64,000 bases of DNA, from contig CAJTZF010000007.1 in NCBI GenBank assembly GCA_910584245.1, positions 75,295-139,294 of the forward strand, read 5' to 3'. Of the stretch, positions 42,505-51,630 are shown one piece after another. The notes beneath the pieces were generated by a model that worked only from the letters and a program-made list of their open reading frames with translations, was not told where the DNA came from and did not search any database. The position numbers and the translations under genes were made by a program. How positions within the stretch are numbered: the stretch's first letter is position 1; every line of letters begins with the position of its first letter. Origin of the DNA: an uncultured Eubacterium sp. GTDB taxonomy: Bacteria; Bacillota; Clostridia; Lachnospirales; Lachnospiraceae.

Positions 42505-42558
42505 AGCGGCGGTATTTGCAAAAAATAGTAAAATGGATGAGTTAGGAGGATACTTTAT

Positions 42559-43947
42559 ATGGAAAGACCAAACGCCTGGAAAGGTTATACGAAAAAAGAT
42601 GTAAAGGAACTGAACAAATTAAGCAGGGAGTACCGGGAATTTCTTGATGAGGGAAAGACGGAGCGCGAATGTGTCAACAAGGCGGTTTCAATGGCAAAGG
42701 CCGCCGGTTATGAAAACCTGGCGGATATTGTCGCGGCTGGAAAGAAGCTAAAACAGGGTGACAAGGTGTATTCGGTGGGAATGAAAAAGATGGTTTCCCT
42801 GTTTCAGATCGGAAAAAGGCCGCTGGAGGACGGCATGGCGATACTTGGTGCCCATATCGATTCGCCGCGGCTGGATATCAAGCAAAATCCACTGTACGAG
42901 GAGGGTGGTTTTGCCTACCTGGATACCCATTATTACGGCGGAATTAAGAAATACCAGTGGGTGACGCTGCCGCTTGCCATACACGGCGTGATTATCAAAA
43001 AGGATGGAACCGTGCAGGATGTCAATATCGGCGAGGAGGAGTCAGACCCGGTATTTTGCGTGACAGATCTGTTGATCCATCTGGCGGGGGAGCGGATGGA
43101 GAAGAAGGCGAACAAGGTAATAGAGGGAGAAGAGCTTGATATTTTATTTGGAAGCATACCGCTGAAGGACGAGGAAAAGGATGCGGTGAAGCGGGGCGTG
43201 CTCGACATTCTGAAAGAAAAATATGATATGGCGGAGGAAGATTTTCTGTCGGCGGAGCTCGAAGTGGTTCCGGCCGGAAAGGCGAGAGAGGCAGGAATCG
43301 ACTCCAGTATGATTATGGGGTATGGGCAGGACGACCGGGTATGTGCTTTTACGTCGCTGAAGGCGATGCTGGATGTAGAAGATACGGACCACACGACCTG
43401 CTGTCTTCTCGTGGACAAGGAGGAGATCGGAAGTGTGGGCGCTACGGGAATGAAGTCCAAGATCTTTGAAAATACGGTAGCTGAAATTCTGAACTGCATG
43501 GGGGAATATAGTGAGCTGTCTCTCAGACGCTGTCTCTCTAATTCGAAAATGCTGTCTTCGGATGTAAGCGCGGCGTATGACCCGACGTTTAAGGCCGTAT
43601 ATGAGCCGAATAATGCGGCTTATTTTGGAAAGGGAATGGTATTTAATAAATATACGGGATCCCGGGGAAAATCCGGCAGCAACGATGCCAATGCCGAATA
43701 TATATCCACGATCCGCCGTATACTGGATGACCACAAGGTATGTTACCAGACGGCTGAACTCGGCAAGGTGGATATCGGAGGAGGCGGAACGATCGCCTAT
43801 ATTATGGCATTGTATGGCATGGAGGTCGTGGACTGCGGTGTCGCCGTGCTCAATATGCACGCGCCGTGGGAGGTCGTGAGCAAGGCAGATGTCTATGAGA
43901 CGATGAAAGGTTACGTTATATTTTTGGAAGACGTATTTCGCAAATAA
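42559..43947 (+). CDS. M18-family metalloaminopeptidase
   Basis: 462 aa. Metal-site motifs are present in order: GAHIDSPR (His, Asp), GQDDRV (bridging Asp), VDKEEIGS (catalytic Glu and metal Glu), SSDVSAAYDP and the final NMHAPWE (His). This is the M18 aspartyl-aminopeptidase layout (dodecameric cytoplasmic enzyme), as in ApeB-type proteins. It probably removes acidic or other N-terminal residues from peptides. It has an AGGAGG RBS. The 3' end overlaps the convergent histidine kinase gene by 37 bases. Confidence 0.92.
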   Translation: MERPNAWKGYTKKDVKELNKLSREYREFLDEGKTERECVNKAVSMAKAAGYENLADIVAAGKKLKQGDKVYSVGMKKMVSLFQIGKRPLEDGMAILGAHIDSPRLDIKQNPLYEEGGFAYLDTHYYGGIKKYQWVTLPLAIHGVIIKKDGTVQDVNIGEEESDPVFCVTDLLIHLAGERMEKKANKVIEGEELDILFGSIPLKDEEKDAVKRGVLDILKEKYDMAEEDFLSAELEVVPAGKAREAGIDSSMIMGYGQDDRVCAFTSLKAMLDVEDTDHTTCCLLVDKEEIGSVGATGMKSKIFENTVAEILNCMGEYSELSLRRCLSNSKMLSSDVSAAYDPTFKAVYEPNNAAYFGKGMVFNKYTGSRGKSGSNDANAEYISTIRRILDDHKVCYQTAELGKVDIGGGGTIAYIMALYGMEVVDCGVAVLNMHAPWEVVSKADVYETMKGYVIFLEDVFRK

Positions 43948-45251
43948 ACGGTGAAGGTGGCGCCTCCTCCGGGCGTATCGGAAACGGTAATATAACCGCT
44001 GTGGGCTTCGGCAATTTCTTTCGCGATACACAGTCCGAGGCCAAAATGTTCCTTTTTGGAGCGGGAGGCATCTTCGCGGTAGAAGCGCTCAAAAATATGT
44101 GGTTTCGCCTGATCGGAAATGCCGCAGCCGTTATCCTGGCAAGTAAGGACAAAATAGGGGGAGGAATGCGAGAGTGAGAGCTTGATAACCCCGCCTTTTT
44201 TTCCATAGCTGACTGCGTTGGAGATGAGAATGCCGAGCAGCTGGGTAATGCGGGCGGCGTCGCACAGGCAGGGAGGAACCGTGCCTTCGGGCAGCTCGAT
44301 GTCCAGATGCATATTTTTTTCGGATGCCAGTGGAAGAAAGCATTCCCATGTGTTTAGTACAAGTGTATCAAGTTCTGTTTTTTCCATCGTAAAATCACAA
44401 AGCGTACCGCTTGTTTTTGACAATAGAAGAAGATCGTTGACGAGGGCCGACATCCGACGGCTCTCTTTTTCAATTGTCATAAGAAATCTGGTACCAGCTT
44501 CCTTGTCCGCCTTACGGAAAGCGGATAGGGACGCCAGAATGACCGCGATCGGCGTTCTGAGTTCGTGAGAGGCGGCCGCGATAAATTCAGTCTGCTTTTT
44601 TTGGTTCTCCTGAATGGGGGCCATTAATTTTCCAATATAAAAATAAGTAAATAATAGCAGCAGGAAGAGTCCGGTTATGCCGCCGGCCAGAAACCGGAGC
44701 CTCTGCTCATGGAGCTGGCTTGCCAGGTCGTGCGTGGAATAGAGGATAACGGTAAACAGGGGGGAGGAACCGGGACCAAACTGTGCCGCGTTCGCATAAT
44801 AAGTATTTCCGGTATCGGAGACAAAAGTAAAATCCTTGCGGGAGGAGGTGTCGGATGTAGAGGAGTATGACAAGTCGGGTCTGGCGGCGGCGAGGGCGGA
44901 ATCGGCCTCAGATTTCTCATGTTCGGACAGATTGGCTTCGCAGTACGAGAGAAGAGTTCCGTTGTCATAGACGGCGACAATATAATTTTCGTAATGGGAT
45001 ACTGTGGAGAGCCAGCTGAACTGTAATGTGTCCTGGTGTTCCAAGTTGGTAATCATCGTATTGGAAGTATTCAAAAAGGACAGAAAACTCTTTTCATGCC
45101 ATTCCTTTTCTGACATATAAAGATAGGCGAATATCATGGAGAATAGCACGAGCGCGGTGATGCCGGTGAAGAGAAACGTCAGATTCCACTGGACGTGATG
45201 GTATAGTTTGTGTTTGGAACGATTTTTTAGTAATGTGAATTTAATCCGCAT
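43911..45251 (-). CDS. Sensor histidine kinase
   Basis: 446 aa. TM1 (about 25-46) and TM2 (about 188-207) flank an extracytoplasmic sensor of about 140 residues. The dimerisation box FIAAASHELRTP has phospho-acceptor His229. The ATPase part has an N-box LLGILISNAVSYGKKGG, CQDNGCGISDQAKPHIFERFYRED and FGLGLCIAKEIAEAH. It starts 11 bases inside the end of the response-regulator gene, so the two are coupled. It probably senses a signal linked to the divergent transport operon. Confidence 0.93.
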   Translation of the reverse strand: MRIKFTLLKNRSKHKLYHHVQWNLTFLFTGITALVLFSMIFAYLYMSEKEWHEKSFLSFLNTSNTMITNLEHQDTLQFSWLSTVSHYENYIVAVYDNGTLLSYCEANLSEHEKSEADSALAAARPDLSYSSTSDTSSRKDFTFVSDTGNTYYANAAQFGPGSSPLFTVILYSTHDLASQLHEQRLRFLAGGITGLFLLLLFTYFYIGKLMAPIQENQKKQTEFIAAASHELRTPIAVILASLSAFRKADKEAGTRFLMTIEKESRRMSALVNDLLLLSKTSGTLCDFTMEKTELDTLVLNTWECFLPLASEKNMHLDIELPEGTVPPCLCDAARITQLLGILISNAVSYGKKGGVIKLSLSHSSPYFVLTCQDNGCGISDQAKPHIFERFYREDASRSKKEHFGLGLCIAKEIAEAHSGYITVSDTPGGGATFTVYLRNTSSKNIT

Positions 45252-45945
45252 TTTTGTCCTTCTCCTTATGCTCTGTCAACTGGTAACCGACACCCCGGAT
45301 TGTTTTTATTGTTGTGAGCGAAGAGACGTGCCTCAGACGCCGGCGCACAAAGTAAATATAATTGTCCAGATTGCCGTCTTCCACATTTCCGTACGGTCCC
45401 CAGATGTGGGACAGAATGGTATCCCGCGGTAAAATCTGGTTTGGATTGCGAATGAGGAAATCAAACAGGGCGCCCTCTGTCCGGGAGAGCGTGCAGTTTT
45501 TGGTTTTCCCGCAGAGCACATGGCTGTCCGGGTCATACGAGATATCGGCAAATGAAAGTGCCTCGTTTTCCATCCATTGTGTGGGACGTCTTCGGATGCA
45601 GCGTATTCTCGCCATCAGTTCATCGAATTCAAAAGGTTTTACCAGATAGTCGTCCGCGCCGGAGTCCAGTCCGGTAATGCGGTCGTTGACTTCTCCCATA
45701 GCGGTCAGCATAATGACAGGCGTGTGGTTGCCCCTTTGCCGGATTTTTTTAAGAAGTGCAATACCGTCGATACGGGGAAGCATTCGGTCCAAAAGAATAA
45801 CATCGTAAGCATTCTTCATCTCCATAATATAGGATAGCGCCTCTTCCCCATCCGCACAAAGGTCTGTCTGGATGTGTTCCTGCTGCAGCTGAAACGCGAG
45901 TGCATCGCTGAATTGTGTGTCGTCCTCAATTAATAAAATTCTCAT
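45241..45945 (-). CDS. OmpR/PhoB-family response regulator
   Basis: 234 aa. The receiver has MRILLIEDDT, phospho-acceptor Asp53 in VILLDRMLP, Thr in IMLTAMGE and Lys in YLVKPF. The winged-helix output domain has LSRTEGALFDFLIRNPNQILPRDTILSHIWG and IKTIRGVGYQL. Partner of the downstream kinase. The likely target is its own promoter region and the operon at 46.1 kb, which has a poor -35 box as activated promoters do. Confidence 0.94.
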   Translation of the reverse strand: MRILLIEDDTQFSDALAFQLQQEHIQTDLCADGEEALSYIMEMKNAYDVILLDRMLPRIDGIALLKKIRQRGNHTPVIMLTAMGEVNDRITGLDSGADDYLVKPFEFDELMARIRCIRRRPTQWMENEALSFADISYDPDSHVLCGKTKNCTLSRTEGALFDFLIRNPNQILPRDTILSHIWGPYGNVEDGNLDNYIYFVRRRLRHVSSLTTIKTIRGVGYQLTEHKEKDKNAD

Positions 45946-45998
45946 GATGGATGTCCCCTTTCTTATTTATAATTGTAGCACATTATTCTTTAAATTAT

Positions 45999-46024
45999 CT
46001 CTAAAACTTTTTTTGATTTTAGAG
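45999..46024. promoter_or_regulatory. Inverted repeat in the divergent TCS/transport region
   Basis: CTCTAAAA (45999-46006) and TTTTAGAG (46017-46024), with a further GATTAGAG just downstream (46029-46036). These are candidate binding repeats for the response regulator. An extended -10 (TGG-TAGATT, 46043-46051) without a good -35 follows on the plus strand. Confidence 0.4.
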
Positions 46025-46099
46025 GGGGATTAGAGAAAGGAGTGGTAGATTAGTAACAGATGAATTCATTAAACAAGAAAAGAAAGGAAGGTTAATTAT

Positions 46100-48385
46100 A
46101 TGAAACAGACGGGAAAACGGTTTGTATCACTGGCGCTGGCGGTCATGATGTTAGTTGTGACAGCGGGATGCAGCTCTGGTGGAACGCAGGATAAAGGGAA
46201 GGAAGGCGCCGGAGGGGCGGAACAGGAGAGCGCGAAGGGGCGTTATGTGGAACGGATTCTGGAAACCCCGAAGGACTTTAAGGGAAAAGGAAGTATGGGC
46301 GTACTTGAGGACGGCAGCCTGATAATAGTTGACAGTGAAAATGGCATAGTCAGCAAATCCAAGGATGAAGGGCAGTCGTGGACGGCGGATGAGAACATGG
46401 GCAAAAAGCTAAAAGAGGTGGTCAACCGGGATCAGGTAGAGCTTACAAGCGTAGCTGTGGCGCCGGACGGCGGATTGTTTTTCTCCTATATTTTATGGGA
46501 GGAATCCAACGGCCAGAAGAAGACGTATCCCGAACAATATGTTTATATTGATAACAAGGGAAAGGAAAACGAATTTGAGCTCGGTCTTGAAAAATACAAA
46601 TGCAGTCTGAGGAAGGCGGTTTTTACAAAAGAGAAGAAGCTGTATGTGCTGACAAATAGTGAGCATATATATGAGATCGACTGCAAAAAGAAAACGGCAA
46701 AGAAAGTCGAGGAGGCGGACCGTGATCTGTACGGGATATTTCCATATGGAAATACGTTCGCGGTGACGGGCAAGGATAAGGTATTTATATATGACGCCAA
46801 GCAGGGCAAAATGGATTCGTCGGACGAAGCGCTCAACCAGTTTATACAAGGTGAGAAATCGGAACAAGTAGTGCTGGGTGGAAGCCAGGATGATAAAATA
46901 CTGGCGGCCCACAGCGGGGGAATTTATTCCCACGTAAAGGCGGGAACGGTAATGGAGCAGCTGGCAGATGGCAGCATGATCAGCCTGAGCAATCCAAGCC
47001 ATAATCCGGTTGCGCTGTTCGAATTGGGGAATGGTGTGTTACTTCTTTTATATGACAGCGGGGAACTCGATTCGTATACGTATGACCCGGAAGCAAAAAC
47101 AGTGCCGGATAAACAGCTGAGTGTGTACAGCTTGTATGAGAATACGACTGTGAGGCAGTCCATTCATGCATTCCGGAAAAAACACCCGGATGTATATGTC
47201 AAAGTCATCAATGGCCTGAGCGGTGACGACGGTGTGACCGAGAGTGATGCGGTCAAAAATCTGAATACACAGTTATTGGCAGGAGAGGGCCCGGATGTAA
47301 TTATGATGGACGGGATGCCGCTTGATTCCTATGTGGAGAAGGGAATGCTTTTGGAACTGAATGATATAGTGGCGCAGCTAGAGTCAGGGAGCGGATATTA
47401 TAAAAATATTTTGGAGGCCTATCAGAGCGACGGCAAATTATTTACCGTGCCAATCCGGTTCGCCCTGCCCGTGATCGCAGGTGAGTCGGACCGTATATCG
47501 GGCATTAAGGATCTGGGAACACTGGCGGACGCCGTGGAGGCGGCAGCGTCATCAAGTGGAGTGAAGGAAACAGTTTTTGGAACCTATGATGAAACCGAGC
47601 TTTTACAAAGGCTGTGGGTCGTGTGCGCCGGCGCTTGGGTGAAGGATGGAAAGACTGTGGATAAGCAGGCAGTTACGGAATTTCTCACACAGGCGAAGAA
47701 GATCTATAAGGGAGAGCAGAAGAATTTGTCTTCTTCGGCGAAGCAAAAGCATCAGGAGATGGTGTCCATGTATAAGAAAAATAATATGGAGTTTGACCCG
47801 CAAAATGGGGACCGCCAGTTAAGTTATATGTTAATGGGCAGCAGTAAAATCGTGGCGGGGCTGTTTCGCAGCATGTCGGAATTAAGAAATTTGTTTTCCG
47901 TTGTCAATAAGGACCAGAAGGTTTCATGGCAGCATTGGCAGGGACAACAGAGCAATACCTTTGTGCCGACCGGTCTGGCGAGTATCTCCTCGAACGCTGC
48001 CGATAAGGAGCTTGCGGCGGAATTTGTGAAAACGCTTTTGGGAACGGAAGTTCAGAAAAATGATCTGGGAGATGGTTTTCCGGTGAATAAAGAGGCGTTT
48101 GCCACATATAGTGAAGACCCGGATAAGGGGAAACACGATAGTGGAATATCCGTATCAGGAGGAGAGGGAAGTGGTTCCTATGACCTGAATCTTGTCTGGC
48201 CTACGAAAGAGCAGCTGGGACAGGTGGAAAAGGTGTTTGAGAACTGCCAGATGCCCGCCAATACGATGAGACGTATTCAAGAGGAGGTATATCGGATCGC
48301 TGCCGGTGCGTTGTCCGGGGAAAAGGAGATTGAGGCTTGTGCAGAAGAAATCTATCAAAAAATACAGCTTCTCTATGAGGAATAA
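46100..48385 (+). CDS. Lipoprotein: beta-propeller-like N-terminus fused to family-1 solute-binding domain
   Basis: 761 aa. Signal peptide with lipobox TAGC (Cys24). Residues about 50-345 are built of short beta repeats, with an exact Asp-box SKDEGQSW (87-94) and further blades (LIIVDSENGIVSK, VAVAPDGGLFFSYI, FAVTGKDKVFIYDA). Residues about 350-761 are a type-1 extracellular solute-binding domain (TVRQSIHAFRKKHPDVYVKV, LLAGEGPDVIMMDG, LFTVPIRFALPVIAG). Such binding domains capture oligosaccharides for the permeases next door. The propeller may bind glycan or protein at the surface; that is inference. Confidence 0.82.
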   Translation: MKQTGKRFVSLALAVMMLVVTAGCSSGGTQDKGKEGAGGAEQESAKGRYVERILETPKDFKGKGSMGVLEDGSLIIVDSENGIVSKSKDEGQSWTADENMGKKLKEVVNRDQVELTSVAVAPDGGLFFSYILWEESNGQKKTYPEQYVYIDNKGKENEFELGLEKYKCSLRKAVFTKEKKLYVLTNSEHIYEIDCKKKTAKKVEEADRDLYGIFPYGNTFAVTGKDKVFIYDAKQGKMDSSDEALNQFIQGEKSEQVVLGGSQDDKILAAHSGGIYSHVKAGTVMEQLADGSMISLSNPSHNPVALFELGNGVLLLLYDSGELDSYTYDPEAKTVPDKQLSVYSLYENTTVRQSIHAFRKKHPDVYVKVINGLSGDDGVTESDAVKNLNTQLLAGEGPDVIMMDGMPLDSYVEKGMLLELNDIVAQLESGSGYYKNILEAYQSDGKLFTVPIRFALPVIAGESDRISGIKDLGTLADAVEAAASSSGVKETVFGTYDETELLQRLWVVCAGAWVKDGKTVDKQAVTEFLTQAKKIYKGEQKNLSSSAKQKHQEMVSMYKKNNMEFDPQNGDRQLSYMLMGSSKIVAGLFRSMSELRNLFSVVNKDQKVSWQHWQGQQSNTFVPTGLASISSNAADKELAAEFVKTLLGTEVQKNDLGDGFPVNKEAFATYSEDPDKGKHDSGISVSGGEGSGSYDLNLVWPTKEQLGQVEKVFENCQMPANTMRRIQEEVYRIAAGALSGEKEIEACAEEIYQKIQLLYEE

Positions 48386-49196
48386 AATCTGGTTCCTGCT
48401 TCCGAGTGTGGCGGGAGTGGCAGTCTTTGTCCTGATTCCTTTTCTTGATATGGTGAAACGTTCTTTTCAAACTGCTGTGAAGGGACAATTTTGTGGATTT
48501 GATAATTATCTTACTGTTTTTACGAACGGGGCATTTTTGACGGCGCTGAAAAATACGGCGCAGTTTGTAGGAGCTGGACTGCCGCTTTTGCTTCTTTTGT
48601 CATTACTGCTCTCACTGGCGCTAAACCGGTGCCAGCGGGAGCAGCAGTTAAAATCAATGTTTCTATTTCCAATGGCGGTGCCCACCGCGGCGTTAGTACT
48701 TATTTGGAAATTATTCTTCAATAAAAATGGCATTATCAATGGAGGATTGCAAGGACTCGGGATCCCGGCGGTTGACTGGCTGGGAAGCGATGCTTCATTC
48801 TGGGTGCTCATCATCAGTTATATTTGGAAGAACTTAGGATATACCGTTGTTCTCTGGCTGGCGGGTCTGAAGCATATACCCGGGCATTTGCTGGAAGCGG
48901 CGAAGGTGGACGGGGCGACGGGGAGACAGTGTTTTCAGTACGTTGTGCTCCCCCAGCTCAAACCGGTGTTTTACACCATTACGATTTTATCTTTTCTAAA
49001 TTCATTTAAGGTTTTCCGGGAGGCATATTTAGTCTCTGGCGCCTATCCGCAAGAGAAAATGTATTTATTGCAGCATTTGTTTAACAACTGGTTTACAAAT
49101 CTCAATGTGGATAAGCTGGCGGCAGCGGCGGTCGTTATTGCGATGATCTTTGTCATATTGGTGGCTGTCCTCGGAAAGATGAAAGGAAGTGAGTAA
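48339..49196 (+). CDS. Sugar-type ABC permease (MalF/UgpA-like)
   Basis: 285 aa from GTG 48339, ten bases after AAGGAG and overlapping the binding-protein gene; ATG 48375 is an alternative. It has six TMs, the first at IWFLLPSVAGVAVFVLIPFL. The coupling loop is EAAKVDGATGRQCFQYVVLPQL. Typical of carbohydrate-uptake CUT1 permeases. It works with the next permease; the ATPase must come from elsewhere. Confidence 0.88.
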   Translation: MQKKSIKKYSFSMRNKIWFLLPSVAGVAVFVLIPFLDMVKRSFQTAVKGQFCGFDNYLTVFTNGAFLTALKNTAQFVGAGLPLLLLLSLLLSLALNRCQREQQLKSMFLFPMAVPTAALVLIWKLFFNKNGIINGGLQGLGIPAVDWLGSDASFWVLIISYIWKNLGYTVVLWLAGLKHIPGHLLEAAKVDGATGRQCFQYVVLPQLKPVFYTITILSFLNSFKVFREAYLVSGAYPQEKMYLLQHLFNNWFTNLNVDKLAAAAVVIAMIFVILVAVLGKMKGSE

Positions 49197-49200
49197 CGGA

Positions 49201-50064
49201 ATGAGACGGAGATATACGAAGGCAATATTGCGCGTGAGCAATACCGTTATTTTGTCGGCGCTGGCAGTATGCATGTGCGCACCGGTGATTTTGACGCTGT
49301 TTGCCTCATTTAAAAGCGGCCAGGAGCTGGAACATAATCTTATGCCGATTTTATCTGGAAGCGAGGGTCCGGCTTCGTGGAAGCTGCTTCCGCTTTATCC
49401 GACGCTGCGTCATTATGTCAAGCTGTTATTCGAAATGCCGGATTTTTTCACGGTATTTTGGAATTCGGTGAAAATAACGGCCCTGATCCTGGCTGGGCAG
49501 GCAGTCGTGGCGGTGCCGGCGGCGTGGGCGTTTGCAAAATTTAATTTCCGCGGAAAAAATGTATTGCTTATGATATATATTATCCTAATGCTGATGCCAT
49601 TCCAGGTTACGATGCTGCCTTCTTATCTCGTAATGGACCGGATCGGGCTGATGAATACGCAAGCTTCCGTTATCCTTCCTGCGATTTTTTCTACGCTTCC
49701 TGTGTTTATCATATACCGGGGGTTCGTGGCGATCCCGAAAGAGCTGCTGGAGGCGGCGCAGGTGGACGGGGCCGGGGAGCTTGCAGTGTTTGTGCGGATT
49801 GGTATTCCACTGGGAATGCCGGGAATTTTATCCGCATTGGTGCTCGGTTTTTTAGAGTACTGGAATATGATGGAGCAGCCGCTGGCATTTATACAGGATA
49901 AGACGCTCTGGCCGCTGTCGCTCTATTTGCCGGAAATACAAACCGGGCAGGCGGGAACGGCGTTGGCGGCGTCCGTCGTCGTACTCATTCCGGCGGCGTT
50001 TGTGTTTTCCATTGGACAGGATTATCTGGAGCAGGGTATTATTGCATCGGGAATCAAGGAATAG
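49201..50064 (+). CDS. Sugar-type ABC permease (MalG/UgpE-like)
   Basis: 287 aa from ATG 49201; the GTG at 49189 overlaps the AAGGAAGTGAG SD. It has six TMs. The EAA motif ELLEAAQVDGAGELAVFVRIGIPLGMPG and the ending WNMMEQPLAFIQ are typical of the second CUT1 permease. It is 12 bases before the HlyD-like gene. Confidence 0.88.
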   Translation: MRRRYTKAILRVSNTVILSALAVCMCAPVILTLFASFKSGQELEHNLMPILSGSEGPASWKLLPLYPTLRHYVKLLFEMPDFFTVFWNSVKITALILAGQAVVAVPAAWAFAKFNFRGKNVLLMIYIILMLMPFQVTMLPSYLVMDRIGLMNTQASVILPAIFSTLPVFIIYRGFVAIPKELLEAAQVDGAGELAVFVRIGIPLGMPGILSALVLGFLEYWNMMEQPLAFIQDKTLWPLSLYLPEIQTGQAGTALAASVVVLIPAAFVFSIGQDYLEQGIIASGIKE

Positions 50065-50076
50065 AGGGAGGTTATA

Positions 50077-51630
50077 ATGAAGAGAAGAAGGAAGCTGGGG
50101 AAGAAAGTCTCCCCAGGATTTAAGTGGAAGGTAGTACGCGCATTTGCGGGATTTCTTATATTTATGTTTGTTTGTTCTATCGTTTCCCGGGGGATTTATG
50201 CATACCGTATGCCGCAGGTCAAAGTTGCTTCGGCGGAATCCGGTATACTTTCCCATAAGTTGGAGGTAGAGGGGAAACTGGAGGCCGTTTCGGAAAAGGC
50301 GGTCCTGACTGTGCCGGGAATACGTGTAGGCGCTGTTTACGTGGGAGAGGGGCAGCTGGTAAAGAAGGGCGCCGTTTTGTTTCAGCTCGACGTGTCCGAC
50401 CTCAAGGAAAAGATTGCTGAAATGGATGAGGAGATTGGCGGGATGGAACGTAGCTTGCAGAGCCAGGAGAAGCAGCGCCAGAGCCAGAAGCGACAGCAGG
50501 AGGAGAGAGAACAGCGAACCCGGTCAAGACAGATCGAGCGCCAGAAACAGGATTTGCAGACAATGGCGTCAGATCTAGGAAAGCAGGTTAAAAAGGCCGA
50601 GGAGGAGTATAAGGCGGCCGCCGAAAAGGTTACCTCGTATCCGTCCTGGGAGCAGTTCTTTTCCGATGCAAAGGAAGGGAGCTCCGAATATCTGACGTTA
50701 AAGTCCGCCGCAGAAAAAAAAGGTGCGACGCAGGAGGAACGGGAGGCATATACGATTTTTATGAAGACGTTCCAGAGCAGTATGAAAAAAGAGTGGCAGC
50801 AAGAGCGGGAGGCGCGTAAGAAGGCGCGGCAGGCGGCGAAGGAAGCGCTGGAAAGCGCACGTCAGAATAAAACGGATACGCTGGACCGGCAAAAGGAGCA
50901 AAACCGAAGGGAAAACGAGGATGCCAGGGATCAGACGGCAGATGGCCTGCTGGACAATGATGAGGCAGAAATGGAAATCAAAAAAAATATTGCGAAGATA
51001 AGGGTTTCAAAAGAAAAATATGAAAACCTTCTTCGTCAGGATGGCAAGGTGAAATGTGACAAGGCCGGCGTGGTGAAACAGGTCAGCGTATCGGTCGGGG
51101 AACGCACGCCGGATGGCGTCGCGGTGCTCTGTTCAGACGCAGGGGGAGGATATCGCTTTTCTGCCAATATAACGGAGGAACAGAAAAAGTATTTGGACGC
51201 CGTGGAGGAAGTGGATCTGAGCTTTCAGGGAGGAAAAGTGACACTGGAAGGGATGTCCGTGACAAGTATTCAGAATGGCAGCGACGGAGGTTATATTGTG
51301 AATGTGGAGGTAAAGGATAAACAGGTCACCCAGGGTGAGAGAGGAACGATGGAGGTGTCCGCCGAATCCGCCAGGCATGATTGTTATATCCCGATTTCAG
51401 GATTGTATGCGGGAGGGGCGGACCATTATGTTCTCGTCCTGCAGGAAAAGGAGACGTTTCTCGGTACAGAATACAGCGTAGAAAAGCGAAAGGTCGATGT
51501 GAGCGACAAAAACGACGAGTATGCCGCACTAAAGGGAACCCCTCTGGGGAATGAAGATAAGATTGTCGTCTCCTCTGACCGGGAAATTCGGGCGGGCGAT
51601 CACGTCCGGATGCTGGAGGACGATGAATAG
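50077..51630 (+). CDS. HlyD-like membrane-fusion protein with long coiled-coil
   Basis: 517 aa. One N-terminal TM (about 24-44, FAGFLIFMFVCSIVSRGIY). Lipoyl half 1 is VGAVYVGEGQLVKKGAVLFQLD. A very long charged coiled-coil runs from about 105 to 315, rich in Gln, Glu, Lys and Arg. Lipoyl half 2 is VKCDKAGVVKQVSVSVGERT. The C-terminal beta domain ends EIRAGDHVRMLEDDE. It is an adaptor of the export type in the middle of what is otherwise an importer operon. Its partner is probably the small PCD-like protein overlapping its stop. Confidence 0.8.
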   Translation: MKRRRKLGKKVSPGFKWKVVRAFAGFLIFMFVCSIVSRGIYAYRMPQVKVASAESGILSHKLEVEGKLEAVSEKAVLTVPGIRVGAVYVGEGQLVKKGAVLFQLDVSDLKEKIAEMDEEIGGMERSLQSQEKQRQSQKRQQEEREQRTRSRQIERQKQDLQTMASDLGKQVKKAEEEYKAAAEKVTSYPSWEQFFSDAKEGSSEYLTLKSAAEKKGATQEEREAYTIFMKTFQSSMKKEWQQEREARKKARQAAKEALESARQNKTDTLDRQKEQNRRENEDARDQTADGLLDNDEAEMEIKKNIAKIRVSKEKYENLLRQDGKVKCDKAGVVKQVSVSVGERTPDGVAVLCSDAGGGYRFSANITEEQKKYLDAVEEVDLSFQGGKVTLEGMSVTSIQNGSDGGYIVNVEVKDKQVTQGERGTMEVSAESARHDCYIPISGLYAGGADHYVLVLQEKETFLGTEYSVEKRKVDVSDKNDEYAALKGTPLGNEDKIVVSSDREIRAGDHVRMLEDDE

